Made by a program: the position numbers and the translations under genes. Of a DNA stretch of 64,000 bases, positions 12,010 to 21,851 are shown piece by piece. Origin of the DNA: Abelmoschus esculentus. Taxonomy: Eukaryota; Streptophyta; Magnoliopsida; Malvales; Malvaceae. Below the pieces are notes generated by a model. The model worked only from the letters and a program-made list of their open reading frames with translations. It was not told the DNA's origin and searched no databases. Numbering within the stretch: position 1 is the first letter of the stretch; each line of letters opens with the position of its first letter. The DNA is taken from NCBI GenBank assembly GCA_035048815.1, contig JAUCBN010000043.1, positions 7,009,001-7,073,000 on the forward strand, written 5' to 3'.

Positions 12010-12982
12010 GAGACCACCACCACCCTTCCCACAAAGGTTGAAGAAGCAAAAATAGGACCATCAATTCAAGAAATTTTTTGATATTTTAAAGCAAGTCCAC
12101 ATCAACTTACCATTCGTAGAGGCAATTGAAAAAATGCCTAATTATGCTAAATCCTTGAAGGACATTGTGTCTAAGAGAAAAAGAATAGGTGAGTTCAAAA
12201 CAGTGGCTGCTACCGAAGGATGCATGGCAATGCTTCACAATCGCATGCCACCGAAATTGAAGGATCCTGGATGCTTTATCATACCTTGTGCAGTAGGTAA
12301 TAACTATAAAGGTAAGGCCCTATGCGACCTTGGAGCAAGCATCAACCTAATGCCCAAATATGTTCTTCAAAAGCTTGGAATAGGGAGGGCAAAACCTACA
12401 ACAGTGATGCTCCAACTTGCGGATCGATCATATGTGCAACCCGAAGGCAAAATCGAGGACATACTGGTAAGAGTTGATAAATTTATTTTTCCCGCTTACT
12501 TTCTTGTCCTTGATTGTGAAGCAGATGATAATGCACCGATCATCTTGGGGAGACCTTTCCTTGCCACTGGACGAACACTAATTGATGTGGAAAAAGGAGA
12601 GTTGACAATGAGGGTCAATGACCAACAAGTCAAACTCAATGCCTTCCACAATTTGAAAAGGCATGATGATACACAAGAATGCAAAGTCATTCACAGCATA
12701 GATATAGGCACAAAGACATTCTGTTTCAACAACCACTGCCTGGGCAGTATGCTCGGCAGGAAAATGGAAATACGTTATGGCAGAATATTTGACAAGAAAA
12801 GCAAGGCAGATGTGGAGGAAACCAACAGGACAACACACTGTCCATTCAAACAGGGTGCGGTACAGATCAGGCAAAATAAAGATGGACATAAAGCCAATAG
12901 CCAACACTTGCAGAGTCACTTTGGCCGGCAAGAGAGAATCATCTTGGGAGATGCATTTGCATGCACTCCACCAGTAACATGA
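12010..12982 (+). pseudogene. Element B aspartic protease region
   Basis: Retroviral-type aspartic protease that would cut the Gag-Pol polyprotein. The long open part runs 12134-12982 (282 residues). The active-site segment ALCDLGASINLMP is near residues 62-74, the D-L-G-A form typical of Athila rather than DSG or DTG. ILGRPFLATGRTLIDV follows about 75 residues later. In-frame sequence extends upstream to about 12010 but contains a TAG near 12053. After about residue 175 the match to protease ends and the tail resembles nothing I know. RT should follow but does not: the stop at 12982 is followed by non-coding sequence. Confidence 0.8.
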
Positions 12983-13464
12983 TCTCTCACCTTTCTTTTT
13001 ATTATTATATTAGGATTAGTTTAGTTATATTCTATAATTTTTTGCTTTTGCTTTAATTATATTTCTCGTTTGTGTTTAATTTCTATTTAGGATAATAAGC
13101 AAGAATAAAGGAGAAATAGTTCACAGCAGGAAGTTTGCCGAGACAGAAAATAGTGTCAGAGCCGCAGCAGTTCCAACGGGCAGAACAGTGTAACGGCTAG
13201 TCTGCCGAGATTTCTGCCGCGGCAGAAAGGGAAACGACAGTAAAGACTAACGGCTACAAAACAGCTAGTGGTTCAAACGGTCACAAGGCCGAGGCCTATA
13301 TAAGCAACCTCTCCCTCTTGAACTATTCACTCTTGCATTCTTGTTTTCTTTAGAATATTTGATAATCTTGCTCTCACAATACTTTCTGCCTACTCTCAAA
13401 CCTTCTTGCTATTTTCAGAATTTCTTCAAGAAAATCTCCAAGAATCTCAACTTTCAAAATCTTT
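12983..13464 (+). other. Element B intergenic segment with putative promoter
   Basis: This takes the place of RT, RNase H and integrase. It contains GCCGAG and CTGCCGCGGCAG motifs near 13135-13225 and a TATATAAG box at 13297-13304. A pyrimidine-rich leader precedes the ATG at 13465. Confidence 0.5.
13297..13304 (+). promoter_or_regulatory. Internal TATA box ahead of the third ORF
   Basis: TATATAAG in the context GCCGAGGCCTATATAAGCAAC lies about 160 bp before the ATG at 13465. Its setting resembles the LTR TATA box (GCCAAGCCTATATAAGACC), so it may drive a separate transcript of the downstream ORF. This is inference from sequence only. Confidence 0.45.
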
Positions 13465-14972
13465 ATGGTCACCTACAAACGTTTTGCCCCCGCCAATGTT
13501 GAAGACCGTTTCAACAGGTCTTTCATCGCTCGACAGTTATGAGAGGAGCAAGGGTTCCAACATTCCAACAAAGAAAATTACGGCATCGAGCACTATTTGT
13601 TCGAAAGAATCAAGTACCAAGAATGGGAAATCTTCTGCCTACAACCTGCCCAGGCCAATGCCACCATCGTGCGAGAATTCTATGCGCACGGGCCAAGCAA
13701 GGACTCCGTTTTTGTCCACTATCGGGCCAGGCTTGTCTAGCTTGATGCCAAGACCATCAACCAATTCTACGGCCTCACACCTGACCATGATGTACATGCT
13801 AAATTCATGGAGAATATAACTGCCGAGGATTATGAATTGATAAAAGACGACCTTTGCTACACGAATACTCCTTGGGAAATCGGTGCCCATAGAGGATCGG
13901 TAGCACGACAAAGTCTGAAACCCGAGGCCAAGCTGTGGAACACCTTTGTCAAGAGACGCCTTATCCCAACATCCCATAACAACACGGTGGATTGGAGAAG
14001 ATTGGTGCTCATCCAATCAATCATCAACAAAAGGAGCATCAACGTTGGAGATATCATCCTACGAGAAATTTACGAATGCGGTAAGAAGGATAGAGGACCA
14101 TTATATTTCCCTTGTTCAATTATTGGTATTTGCAATGCTGTAGGTGTCCCTACGGCCGAGACAGACAAATTTACAGCCTATAGGAGAGGGTGGACAAGAG
14201 AATTCTGCCACAAAATCATGCAGATCACTCAGGCAGAACCAGTCCAGGCAACGCCCCAGCAGTTCACTGCTAATACTGCTACCGGGGCCCAATACACGGT
14301 AGACATGCCAGACACTGCCCACACCACTGTTGTAGCAGACCCGTACCAGGAGATACTGCAAAGGATGGTAACGATGGATCTTAGGCAACAAAGATACATG
14401 GAGTATCAAAGAGACTTTAACGGCACACTTGCCCAAATGATGCTCCATGCCTTTCAAGACCAAGGGGTGTAGTTTCCAGAATTCCCCACCAACATGTTTG
14501 TCACAGCTGCATCATATACCGAGACTACACCAGCTCTAGGAGGACCAAGGCCGTTCTTCCACACTGGCCCTCAGCCACAATTTCATGCTGTTGGCCCATC
14601 TAGGGCAGCAGAAGACCATCAAAGAGGAGGGCAGTCTTCAGCACTCCACCACGATCCCCCATCATCATGGGCAATATATCAGCAGAGATAGATGCCTATG
14701 TACACCAAAGCTCAACCGCCGTCGGGCCAAGCATACACCATGTCAGGGCAGACGCAGTAAATGAAGGTGGAACGGACATCATTATCACCGAGGAGATTAT
14801 CGACGAGGAAGAAGGTGAAGAAGTGGATGCTCCAATGCAACGGACACCACCAATAAGAGTCTAACCGCCCCGACAAGCAAAAACTCAGGCATCGCCCTCA
14901 CCAAGAACGAAGCAATCAGCAGCACGACCCCGAAGAAAGATTGTTACCAGCAGCTCTTCGGAGTCCCTTTAA
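13465..14972 (+). pseudogene. PF20167-type plant transposon protein in element B
   Basis: This ORF sits between protease and the 3-prime LTR, where Athila elements often carry an extra ('env-like') ORF. From the ATG at 13465 it starts MVTYKRFAPANVEDRF. It has in-frame stops at 13540 (TGA) and 13738 (TAG), then stays open 13807-14472. Recognisable segments are EIFCLQPAQANATIVREFYA, INQFYGLTPDHD and LIQSIINKRSINVGDIILRE; from memory these fit the PF20167 family, common in cotton-type genomes. After the TAG at 14470 a Pro/Gln/His-rich tail continues, shifts frame between about 14690 and 14750, and passes an acidic stretch (EEIIDEEEGEEVD) to a basic, serine-rich end at 14972. No signal peptide or membrane helix is seen, so the sequence does not support an envelope role. 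Its function is unknown. Confidence 0.7.
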
Positions 14973-15893
14973 ATTTTTTATATTCAATATTATTTGCTGT
15001 TTGTTTCTTTATATGCTGCTTCTTTCCTTTCATATTTTTGTTGCCCACTATTTTATTCTATATAAAGCATCGAGGATAATGCTTGGTTCGAGTTTGGGGG
15101 TATAGAGCCACTGCCGAGGCAATCTACTGCCGAGGCCCTGCTAAGATATGAGAGTATTTAAGTGAATTTTTTTATTTTTATGCTCACCGCTTTACTTGAA
15201 TCAATTGCCTATACTTTTGCACTTCTCTTCATCAGTATTGCCTTAGTTTATTCTTTAAGTCTATAAAAATCTTTCTCCTTACCTTGGTTAGGTCCTATTA
15301 AGAAGGTTTAACCATAGGATACTTAAGGTTGAAAACTTAGAAGCTTACTATAAGATAAATTTAAAAAAAAAACACTTTTGGGACTTGTTGGAATATAGGA
15401 ATTCTTTTAATGAACTTAGGTGATAAAGACTTAGATTTTTGGGCAAATGACTAGAGGTGCCTATCACAAGCTCTAGGAATTACTCTTCTTCATGCTAGAG
15501 GTGCCCGAAATTGGCTCTAGTATGCTAAAAAGAATATCAAAAGAAAGAAGGAATTAGTGATGAGAAAAACACAATCATTGAGGTGCCCGAAATTGGCTCA
15601 AGAATTGGTGGTTTAGAAAAGAAGAGAACACTTAACCAAAATCTACTTGTCTTGAACTTAGAGTTTATCTAAGAAAGCCTTTAATCAAACTTGTCCACAA
15701 AAACCCACACACTCACTAAATCTTATAGTTTGTTTCTAGGTAAAACCTTGGGTAGCCGAAAGGTTAAGTCTAAAGAATAAGCGTAGTTATGGTGGGGAGA
15801 ATAGATGGAAACATAAGACCGAGAGAGAATAGAGTTTGGCAAATTGATGGTTTGCATTGCTTGAGGACAAGCAATAGTTCGAGTTTGGGGGTG
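14973..15893 (+). other. Element B 3-prime untranslated region
   Basis: No ORF is supported. It contains two copies of a TTCGAGTTTGGGGGT polypurine-type sequence (15087-15101 and 15879-15893), about 790 bp apart. Between them GAGGTGCCCGAAATTGGCTC-like words recur near 15446, 15497 and 15581. Confidence 0.6.
15881..15893 (+). promoter_or_regulatory. Polypurine tract of element B
   Basis: GAGTTTGGGGGTG lies directly before the 3-prime LTR (TG at 15894). This is the standard place for plus-strand priming and the usual Athila sequence. Confidence 0.8.
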
Positions 15894-17228
15894 TGATAAG
15901 TGCTCAACTCACTATCACTTTTTACACCTTTTATGGGCATTAAGCATCAAAATCTACACCCACCCGGACCAATGCATATACTTAATGTGATATATTTAAA
16001 ATTTATGCTTATAAAGATGATATTTACAGAAAAGGCGAGTTTTAATGCATTTTTATATCTGTGCAGGATAAACTATTGCCACGGCAGCAACATGGCCGAG
16101 GCAGGACCTGATGCCGATGCAGCAGCAGCAAGACAGGAAGCGATACTGTAGGCGATTGGAAGAGAAAAATACAAGGGACGTTTTTGGACATGCAGCACAT
16201 GGATTGGAGCTGGTTAGCACGAGGAAAAACCCAAGACAAGGCCACGCGAGAAAGCTTCTTACTTGGAATAAACTTGGAAATATTTTATTTATGTACATGA
16301 CTTTTCCCTACTCCAAGTTGTATTCTACTTAGGAAAGGTTTTCCCTAGGCCAAGCCTATATAAGACCTAGCCGTCCAAGGGAATAGGAGAGCCGATTCTT
16401 AGAGAGTTCACCCTAAGATTCATTGTTTTCTTTCTCTCAAATTATGTTCTAAGTTTTCTTAGGGTTTAGGTGAAGATTGTCGAGTACTTGTGAGAGGAGA
16501 TTGTACTTTGTTCTTTGTTTCAATGCAATAAAATGTCAAGGTTTGCTTATCCTTTGCCATTCTTTGTTCTTGCATTCAAGCTCGGGGAGAAGTTTGTGAG
16601 TAATCTATTTATCTAGACTCGGGAGATTTAGATTCACGAAAGGGATAAATACGATATTTCAATCGCGAAATACTAACTCGGCCTAGGGATAGGTTAAGAG
16701 TTTCAGCGGCTAAAAGAAGTTTCAGATTGGTTGATGATTATAATTGATTCACCCCGGGAGGTATCCTCAAGGATTGATCACCAATAGTACTTCGACTTAG
16801 GGATAAGCGGAGTCATTCAAGGACACTTTACCGAACTTTGATAAAGTCCACCCACGAGCAAGGGATTGTCGCCGCGGATAAGTATTGTCGCTGCCAAGGT
16901 AGTAATCTGCAGTACTGCCGAGGCAGTGATGTACAATTGCATTGGACAGAGACAAGTCAATCAAATCCACAATACAACATAATTGGATCCTGCCCTCTCT
17001 CTTAATCAGATCTCATCTTTATTCTTAGTTTTCTTTATTTCAATTTATTTAGTTTCATCAAAAACAAATTTACCTGTGTCTTTATTTTATTTCTTTTTAC
17101 AGAGAAAGAAGACGAAAGAGGCATATTAAGTAGACCAATCCCTGTGGAGACGATACATGATTATACTGATCAATTTATTACTTGTGATGTGTCCACTTGC
17201 ACCAATTGCGCACTTTTGACACGCAACA
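15894..17228 (+). mobile_element. Element B 3-prime LTR
   Basis: 1335 bp, TGATAAGTGC to GACACGCAACA. Collinear with 9809-11130, with scattered substitutions and one 14-base indel. It is followed directly by the TATAT duplication and the remaining element A LTR. Confidence 0.9.
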
Positions 17229-17328
17229 TATATCACATTAAGTGTATGCATTGGTCCAAGTAGGTGTAGATTTGATGACTAATGCCCATAAAAGGTTTCA
17301 AAAGTGATAGTGAGTTGAGCACTTATCA
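17229..17328 (-). mobile_element. Start of the element A LTR beyond the B insertion
   Basis: On the minus strand this reads TGATAAGTGCTCAACTCACT and continues to CACTTAATGTGATATA, which joins to 9808 once one TATAT copy is removed. It matches the first 95-100 bases of both B LTRs. Confidence 0.85.
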
Positions 17329-17332
17329 CAAG

Positions 17333-17520
17333 TCAAACATCGAGATACATAATCTTTTATGGTTTCTTTCATGCCAGGACACCAATACAAAGATTTCAAG
17401 TCCTTATACATTTTAACAGAACCAGGATGAATCAAAAATTGACTTTGGTGTGCTTCTAGTAAGATATCTCTTTTCAACTCTTCATTATTCGGAACATAGA
17501 CTCCATCTCTAAATTAAAGC
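17333..17520 (-). pseudogene. Element C integrase zinc-binding region (partial)
   Basis: The minus strand encodes QSQFLIHPGSVKMYKDLKSL, then YWCPGMKETIKDYVSRCLT. This is the HHCC zinc-binding region of Ty3/gypsy integrase (His of the IHPG segment, Cys of the SRCLT segment). It is cut off just before the second Cys position by the element A LTR. Confidence 0.75.
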
Positions 17521-17749
17521 AATCTATTCAAATTGATGGAGAATTCAGCATTAGCTTTCGAATCAAGCTTTGAGATAATAGCTTGAAGCTCAGAATCAAA
17601 TTGTGAAGATTTTTGATTCTCGTAATCAAATTAGATTGAACCTGGAATTCAGACAGAAATCCTTGCTTTTGATATACTCGAAGATGAACATTAATTGCAT
17701 TTGGGGCTAAAAGGAAAATTTCAAAATTAGACACGAAAATTCAAAGGAA

Positions 17750-18273
17750 GCTTTTAATATTTTAAATTTATCAAATAGCTTACCCAATGTCGGTTTACGA
17801 CTAAGAGCATCGACCACCATATTGGCTTTTCTGGGATGATAATCAATGACTAAGTCATAGTCTTTAATTAGTTCCATCCACCTTCTTTGTCTCAAGTTCA
17901 AATCCTTCTGGGTCCGGAGATACTTGAGCCTTTTATGATCGGTGTATTGGTAACACTTCTCACCATATAATTAGTGCCTCCATATTTTAAGAGTGAATAC
18001 AATAGCAGCTAATTCAAGATCATGAGTACAGTAGTTCAGCTCATTAGGTTTCAATTGCCTTGATGCATAAGCAACCACGTTATTTCCTTGAACCAAAACA
18101 CAACCTAGCCCCGAATGTGAGGCATCTCTGTACACAGTAAATTCCTTGCCTGATTCTGGTTGAATAAGAACAAGAGCATGAGTCAAAGCTTGCTTAAGCT
18201 GATCAAAGCATCTTATTTGGTCTTCCGACCATTCAAACAATTGATCTTTTCGGAGGAGTTTAGTTAAGGGCAA
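17750..18273 (-). pseudogene. Element C RNase H
   Basis: RNase H removes the RNA strand during reverse transcription. From 18273 the open part begins MPLTKLLRKDQLFEWSEDQ, continues FTVYRDASHSGLGCVLVQ (normally T-D-A-S, here R-D-A-S) and reaches LELAAIVFTLKIWRH. A second open part, 17901-17707, has RRWMELIKDYDLVIDYHPRK then VVDALSRK, the usual end of the domain. A stop near 17971 separates the two. Confidence 0.8.
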
Positions 18274-18279
18274 AGCAAT

Positions 18280-19205
18280 AGTAGAGAATCCCTTAACAAA
18301 CCTCCTATAATACCCTACTAAACCAAGGAAATTTCTAACCTCACCAACATTCCTTGGAGGTCTTCAGTCCAAAATAGTCTGCACTTTCTTAGGATCGAAT
18401 TTAATTCATTCGGATGAGATGACATGGCCAAGGAATGACACCTTCGATAACCAGAATTCACATTTGGAGAACTTAGCAAACAACTAACGTTCCCGAAGAG
18501 TCATTAGAACAATTCAAAGGTGTTCAAAATATTCCTCCTTTTTTAAAAGTACACTATAATGTCATCAATGAAGATGAATACGAACTTATCAATGAGATCC
18601 ACGAATGCAACTGGGGTATTGGTTAACCTGAATGGCATCACCAAGAATTCAAAATGACCATAACGAGTTTTGAAAGCAGTCTTAGGGACATCTTATTCTT
18701 TTACTCTCATTTGATAGTACATAGATCGGAGATCAATATGGGAGAATACTGAAGCATTCTTGAGTTGATCAAATAGATCTTCAATTCTTGGCAAAGGCTA
18801 CTTGTTCTTAATGGTAACCTGGTTCAGTTGTCGATAGTCAATATAGAGCCTCATTGTACCATCTTTCTTCATTACAAACAAGACAGGAGCACCCCATGGA
18901 GAAGAGCTAGGACGGATGAATACTTTATCGTGTAGATCTTGGAGTTGCTTCTTAAGTTCTTTCAATTCTATTGGTGCCATCCTATAAGGAGCAATTGACA
19001 TCGGATTAGTCCCAGGCTGAACTTCTATCCCGAACTCCACTTCTCTTATTGGAGGAAGACCAGGGAGTTCTTCAAGGAAAACATCAATAAATTCATACAA
19101 CACAGGGATTTTTGGCAAACCAAAGTCATATTCATCTTGTAGAGCCATAGTAGCGAAGATCGAAGTTGGCTTCTTATCAATCAGGAGGATTGACTCTTTT
19201 CCCAA
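18280..19205 (-). pseudogene. Element C reverse transcriptase
   Basis: RNA-directed DNA polymerase. The open part 19205-18798 holds EELPGLPPIREVEFGIEV, IAPYRMAPIELKELKKQL and RLYIDYRQLNQVTIKNK. Further down the minus strand IDLRSMYYQMRVKE and a catalytic FIFIDDIIVY (DD at about 18566-18561) are visible, broken by stops. The stretch ahead of FIDD looks about ten residues shorter than usual. Not functional. Confidence 0.85.
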
Positions 19206-19583
19206 ACCTCAAAAATACAACCTTCTATTCTGACAATCGATCCAAGCTTAATGTTTGGTTAACCATTCTAACCCAAATAATAGGTCAAACTCACATATCA
19301 GTAGAACAAATAGATCAATTCGAAAACGAATGTTCCGAATTGTGATCGAAGAATCTTTACAAACAAGGTTGATATTCATTATACCTCCTATTGGGTTTGA
19401 TACTACAAGACCCCTGTCAACTTTTTCAGAATTCAATTTAACTTTCTCAAGCATAGCAGAGCATACAAAGGAGTCAGTTGATCCTGAATCTATTAAAGTA
19501 TATGCAAGACTTAAATTTAATTCAACGGTACCTGCAATAACATCGGGAGACTCCTCCTCTCTTCTATCATGAATGTTGTACAT
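19206..19583 (-). pseudogene. Element C aspartic protease
   Basis: A 111-residue open part contains LIDSGSTDSFV (catalytic Asp at residue 32) and near the end FDLLFGLEWL, the family's I-L-G-x-x-W-L segment with F for I. It would process the element's polyprotein. It continues in the direction of RT at 19205. Confidence 0.85.
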
Positions 19584-19589
19584 TCTAGC

Positions 19590-20836
19590 AGGGGCTCGAG
19601 ATTCCTGACGAATAGGAGCTGACGGATGGTCTTTCCCCTGCTTTGATTCCCTGAATGGGCTTGTCTTGGTCTTTTGTTCCTGTTTTGAGATAGAGGACTC
19701 GGATGGGCACGAGACTGAGGTGTACCCCTATTCGGATTCTGAGGACAATCCCTAATAAAGTGATCTGATCCACCACATGCATAACATAATTTCATCTGAA
19801 GTCGACAAGGACCAGCATGAAACTTCTAACAAAACTGACAAGTAGGAGCCTTTTCTAGAATTCCCCATAGAATGAATAGAGGCAACCGGGGCTGAAGGTC
19901 AATTTTTTGATTGAGGTCTCGGCACATAATGACTCTTGGACTCATGATGGTAGGTCGATGAGCCTTATTTCTTGTTGGTTTTCTTTACATTTCAATCAAA
20001 CATATCCTCCCTTTTTTGTTTTTTTTCATTTCCATTTCTACCTTTCCTCTTTTTCGAAGCTTTCATTTTAGCTTTAGTTGCAATAACCCGATTGATTAGG
20101 ATTTGGAAGTCGGTGATTCCCAAAGATATGAACATAGGTCTCATTTCATCATTCAACCCACCAATGAATATTTAACATTTCTGTTACTCTCTCTTAATGT
20201 ACTCTGCTCCATAGTTGCAATACTTGCAAAAGTCAGCCACATACTACTCAATAGGCCTATTAGCCTGCTTAAGATACAAGAATCGTCTCTTTCTTTCATC
20301 CAGATATTGTTCACTTATATACTTCTTAAATTCTTCAATAAAGAAGTCCCAAGTGATAGAGTCGGTAGGTGCAGTCAAGATCGTAGTTTCCCACCAACTC
20401 AAGGCTTCGTCAGCTAGAAGCAAGATTGCATATTCAAGCTTGTACTCATTTGAGCACTACAATTGCTTGGTCAGAATTTGAGTGGTATGTTCTAACCACT
20501 ATTCAGGTTCCTCGGGCTTTCCTCATTAATACCCACAAAAGTATTGGCTCGATACCGGGAAAGTTTCTCAATAGGAGCCCTACTCGGTCTAAAATCAATA
20601 GGAACAACAGGACGATTTTGTCTTAGGTCAGATACTAACTGATCAAACATCCCCTTCATACTCAGGAGACATTCCCTTTGCACATTCTGGATGACCGAGG
20701 ATACCTGTTCAGAGGCAACTTCTACCGAAGGTTGTTCTTATTCTTGTGGAGGATTCGGTTCCATTCTCACACTGTCATTCTCATTAGACGAACCCTCAGG
20801 ACTTTCATCACCTAGGGCTAGTCTCGTATCAACCAT
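19590..20836 (-). pseudogene. Element C gag
   Basis: ATG at 20836 gives MVDTRLALGDESPEGSSNEN, about 140 bp after the primer-binding site, a normal leader length. The middle is broken by several frame changes and stops. Near the end the zinc knuckle CYACGGSDHFIRDC (C-x2-C-x4-H-x4-C) is intact at about 19786-19745, preceded by a second Cys/His cluster with an in-frame stop. A basic, Arg/Gln-rich tail follows. Confidence 0.75.
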
Positions 20837-20972
20837 TCTAAAAAAGGGTAAACAGAAATTATTCAAATAAGCAAGAACACAAGCATGTACGGTATAAAAC
20901 TCCTAGGTGAAATAGTTTAATTCTATATGATGCATGTATATTCGTTTCGGTCCGAGAATCACGTAACTGAAA

Positions 20973-20984
20973 GCTCTGATACCA
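20973..20984 (-). promoter_or_regulatory. Primer-binding site of element C (tRNA-iMet)
   Basis: The minus strand reads TGGTATCAGAGC, a perfect match to the initiator-Met tRNA end, seven bases inside the LTR end at 20992. Confidence 0.9.
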
Positions 20985-20991
20985 CTAAAGT

Positions 20992-21179
20992 TGTGACACC
21001 CTTGCCCCGAGTTAGGAGATGGGAGCGTCACCCAGACTTACAAACTTGTAACTCAACTGATCTTTGTATTTATTTCTAAGACATTTTATTTATTTGTATG
21101 TCATTTCAGGTCAAGCTTACGTAATACTTATCAAACTTGTGGTCAATTTAAAACTTTCAAGCTTATGTAATACTTATCA
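20992..21179 (-). mobile_element. R3 LTR end fragment (5-prime LTR of C)
   Basis: Reads TGTGACACCCTTGCCCCGAG on the plus strand. It matches, in reverse, the end of the R3 LTRs at 48293 and 56477 for about 165 bp. The last 25 bases repeat an AAGCTTAYGTAATACTTATC piece already present near 21113. The rest of the LTR is missing. Confidence 0.75.
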
Positions 21180-21196
21180 CTCTGATACCACTAAAG

Positions 21197-21851
21197 AGGG
21201 TGTTTTGAAACCCTCGTGTATGTTGGTTAATATGTTTATTGCCACATCAGTGTTTCGATACGAGAGTTACCTATATCGATACACTATGCATATTTTGAAG
21301 GGATACGTTGTAAGAATTGTATTTTAGTCCTTGTTGTTCTTTAAGTTCAACTAAAAGTGCTATAAACGTTAGTTTGAGTTGAAATTTCACCTATATGCAT
21401 GTAATTAACCTAATTTCAAGTTGGTTAACTCAAAATTACTTAAGTCCTTATAAATTTTTAGATTTACATTTTGGTCCCTATTTAATGATGCATGCAATTA
21501 GTGATGTTAGAATGTTCTGTTTGGTTGAAATTTGATATGAATAATCATTGTATGTTTAATTGAAGTTTGGTGAATCGAATTTCTGTTTATGCTTTGTGAT
21601 TTGAATTGTTTACATTTTAGTCCCTTAATTACTCGTATGACAAATTAAGTGTTTGTACGCGATCAAATGGTTGCCATGTTTGACAAACAACTAATTGAGA
21701 TACTTAGGATTTTAATTATGCATCTACACAAGATAAGAAAAAAGAAAAAAAAATAGACTTGTTTATCGGTTTGAGCCTTTACGGGTTTAGCTCGATGTTC
21801 CTCGTGTAACTCATTAGTGCTGGTTTCATCTAGGCTGGGCTAAGGGGGTTA
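21197..21851 (+). mobile_element. R2 LTR fragment, inverted
   Basis: Matches, in reverse complement, the R2 LTR at 36082-36690, from an AGAGGGTGTTTTGAAACC segment to a GGGGGTTACA end at 21851. It includes TTTCGATAC/TATCGATAC motifs near 21246-21290. No coding sequence. Confidence 0.7.

Larger units (their letters stand above)
9809..17228 (+). mobile_element. Element B, Athila-like, complete ends, non-autonomous
   Basis: A 7420-bp element with two LTRs (TG..CA), an aspartate-tRNA primer-binding site, a polypurine tract next to the 3-prime LTR, and TATAT on both sides (9804-9808 and 17229-17233). The order inside is partial gag, protease, then an extra ORF. No RT, RNase H or integrase sequence is present, so movement would need proteins from a relative. 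The insertion point is inside the LTR of element A, a member of the same family. The 5-prime and 3-prime LTRs differ by several percent in the portions I compared and by a 14-base indel, so the insertion is not recent. Confidence 0.9.
7440..17328 (-). mobile_element. Element A, Athila-like, truncated, split by B
   Basis: Minus-strand Ty3/gypsy element of Athila type. In its reading direction it has an LTR (17328-17229, continued 9808-8584), an aspartate-tRNA primer-binding site at 8577-8560 and a gag gene ending near 7440. Everything downstream of gag (polymerase and 3-prime LTR) is gone, replaced by a truncated R1 LTR. Element B is inserted in the LTR. The LTR start TGATAAGTGCTC at 17328 abuts the integrase of element C. 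The flanking five bases are CAAGT at 17329-17333, but the partner duplication was lost with the 3-prime end. Confidence 0.8.
17329..21179 (-). mobile_element. Element C, Ty3/gypsy, interrupted by A
   Basis: Minus-strand element read as LTR end (21179-20992, R3 family), initiator-Met primer-binding site, gag, protease, RT, RNase H, then the first part of integrase. It is cut at 17329 by the element A LTR. Gene order protease-RT-RNase H-integrase is that of Ty3/gypsy. All genes carry stops or frameshifts. The remainder of integrase and the 3-prime LTR are not in this window. Confidence 0.85.

Noticed and set aside
13465..14972. Envelope protein for the third ORF of element B
   Set aside because: No signal peptide, membrane helix or fusion-like segment; the match is to PF20167-type plant transposon proteins.
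18280..19583. Integrated plant pararetrovirus (caulimovirus type)
   Set aside because: The order is gag-protease-RT-RNase H-integrase between LTRs, with tRNA primer sites and five-base target duplications; no movement protein was seen. This is Ty3/gypsy.
20973..20984. tRNA genes at the tRNA-like sequences
   Set aside because: Only the 11-18 bases complementary to tRNA 3-prime ends are present beside LTR ends; no cloverleaf surrounds them.
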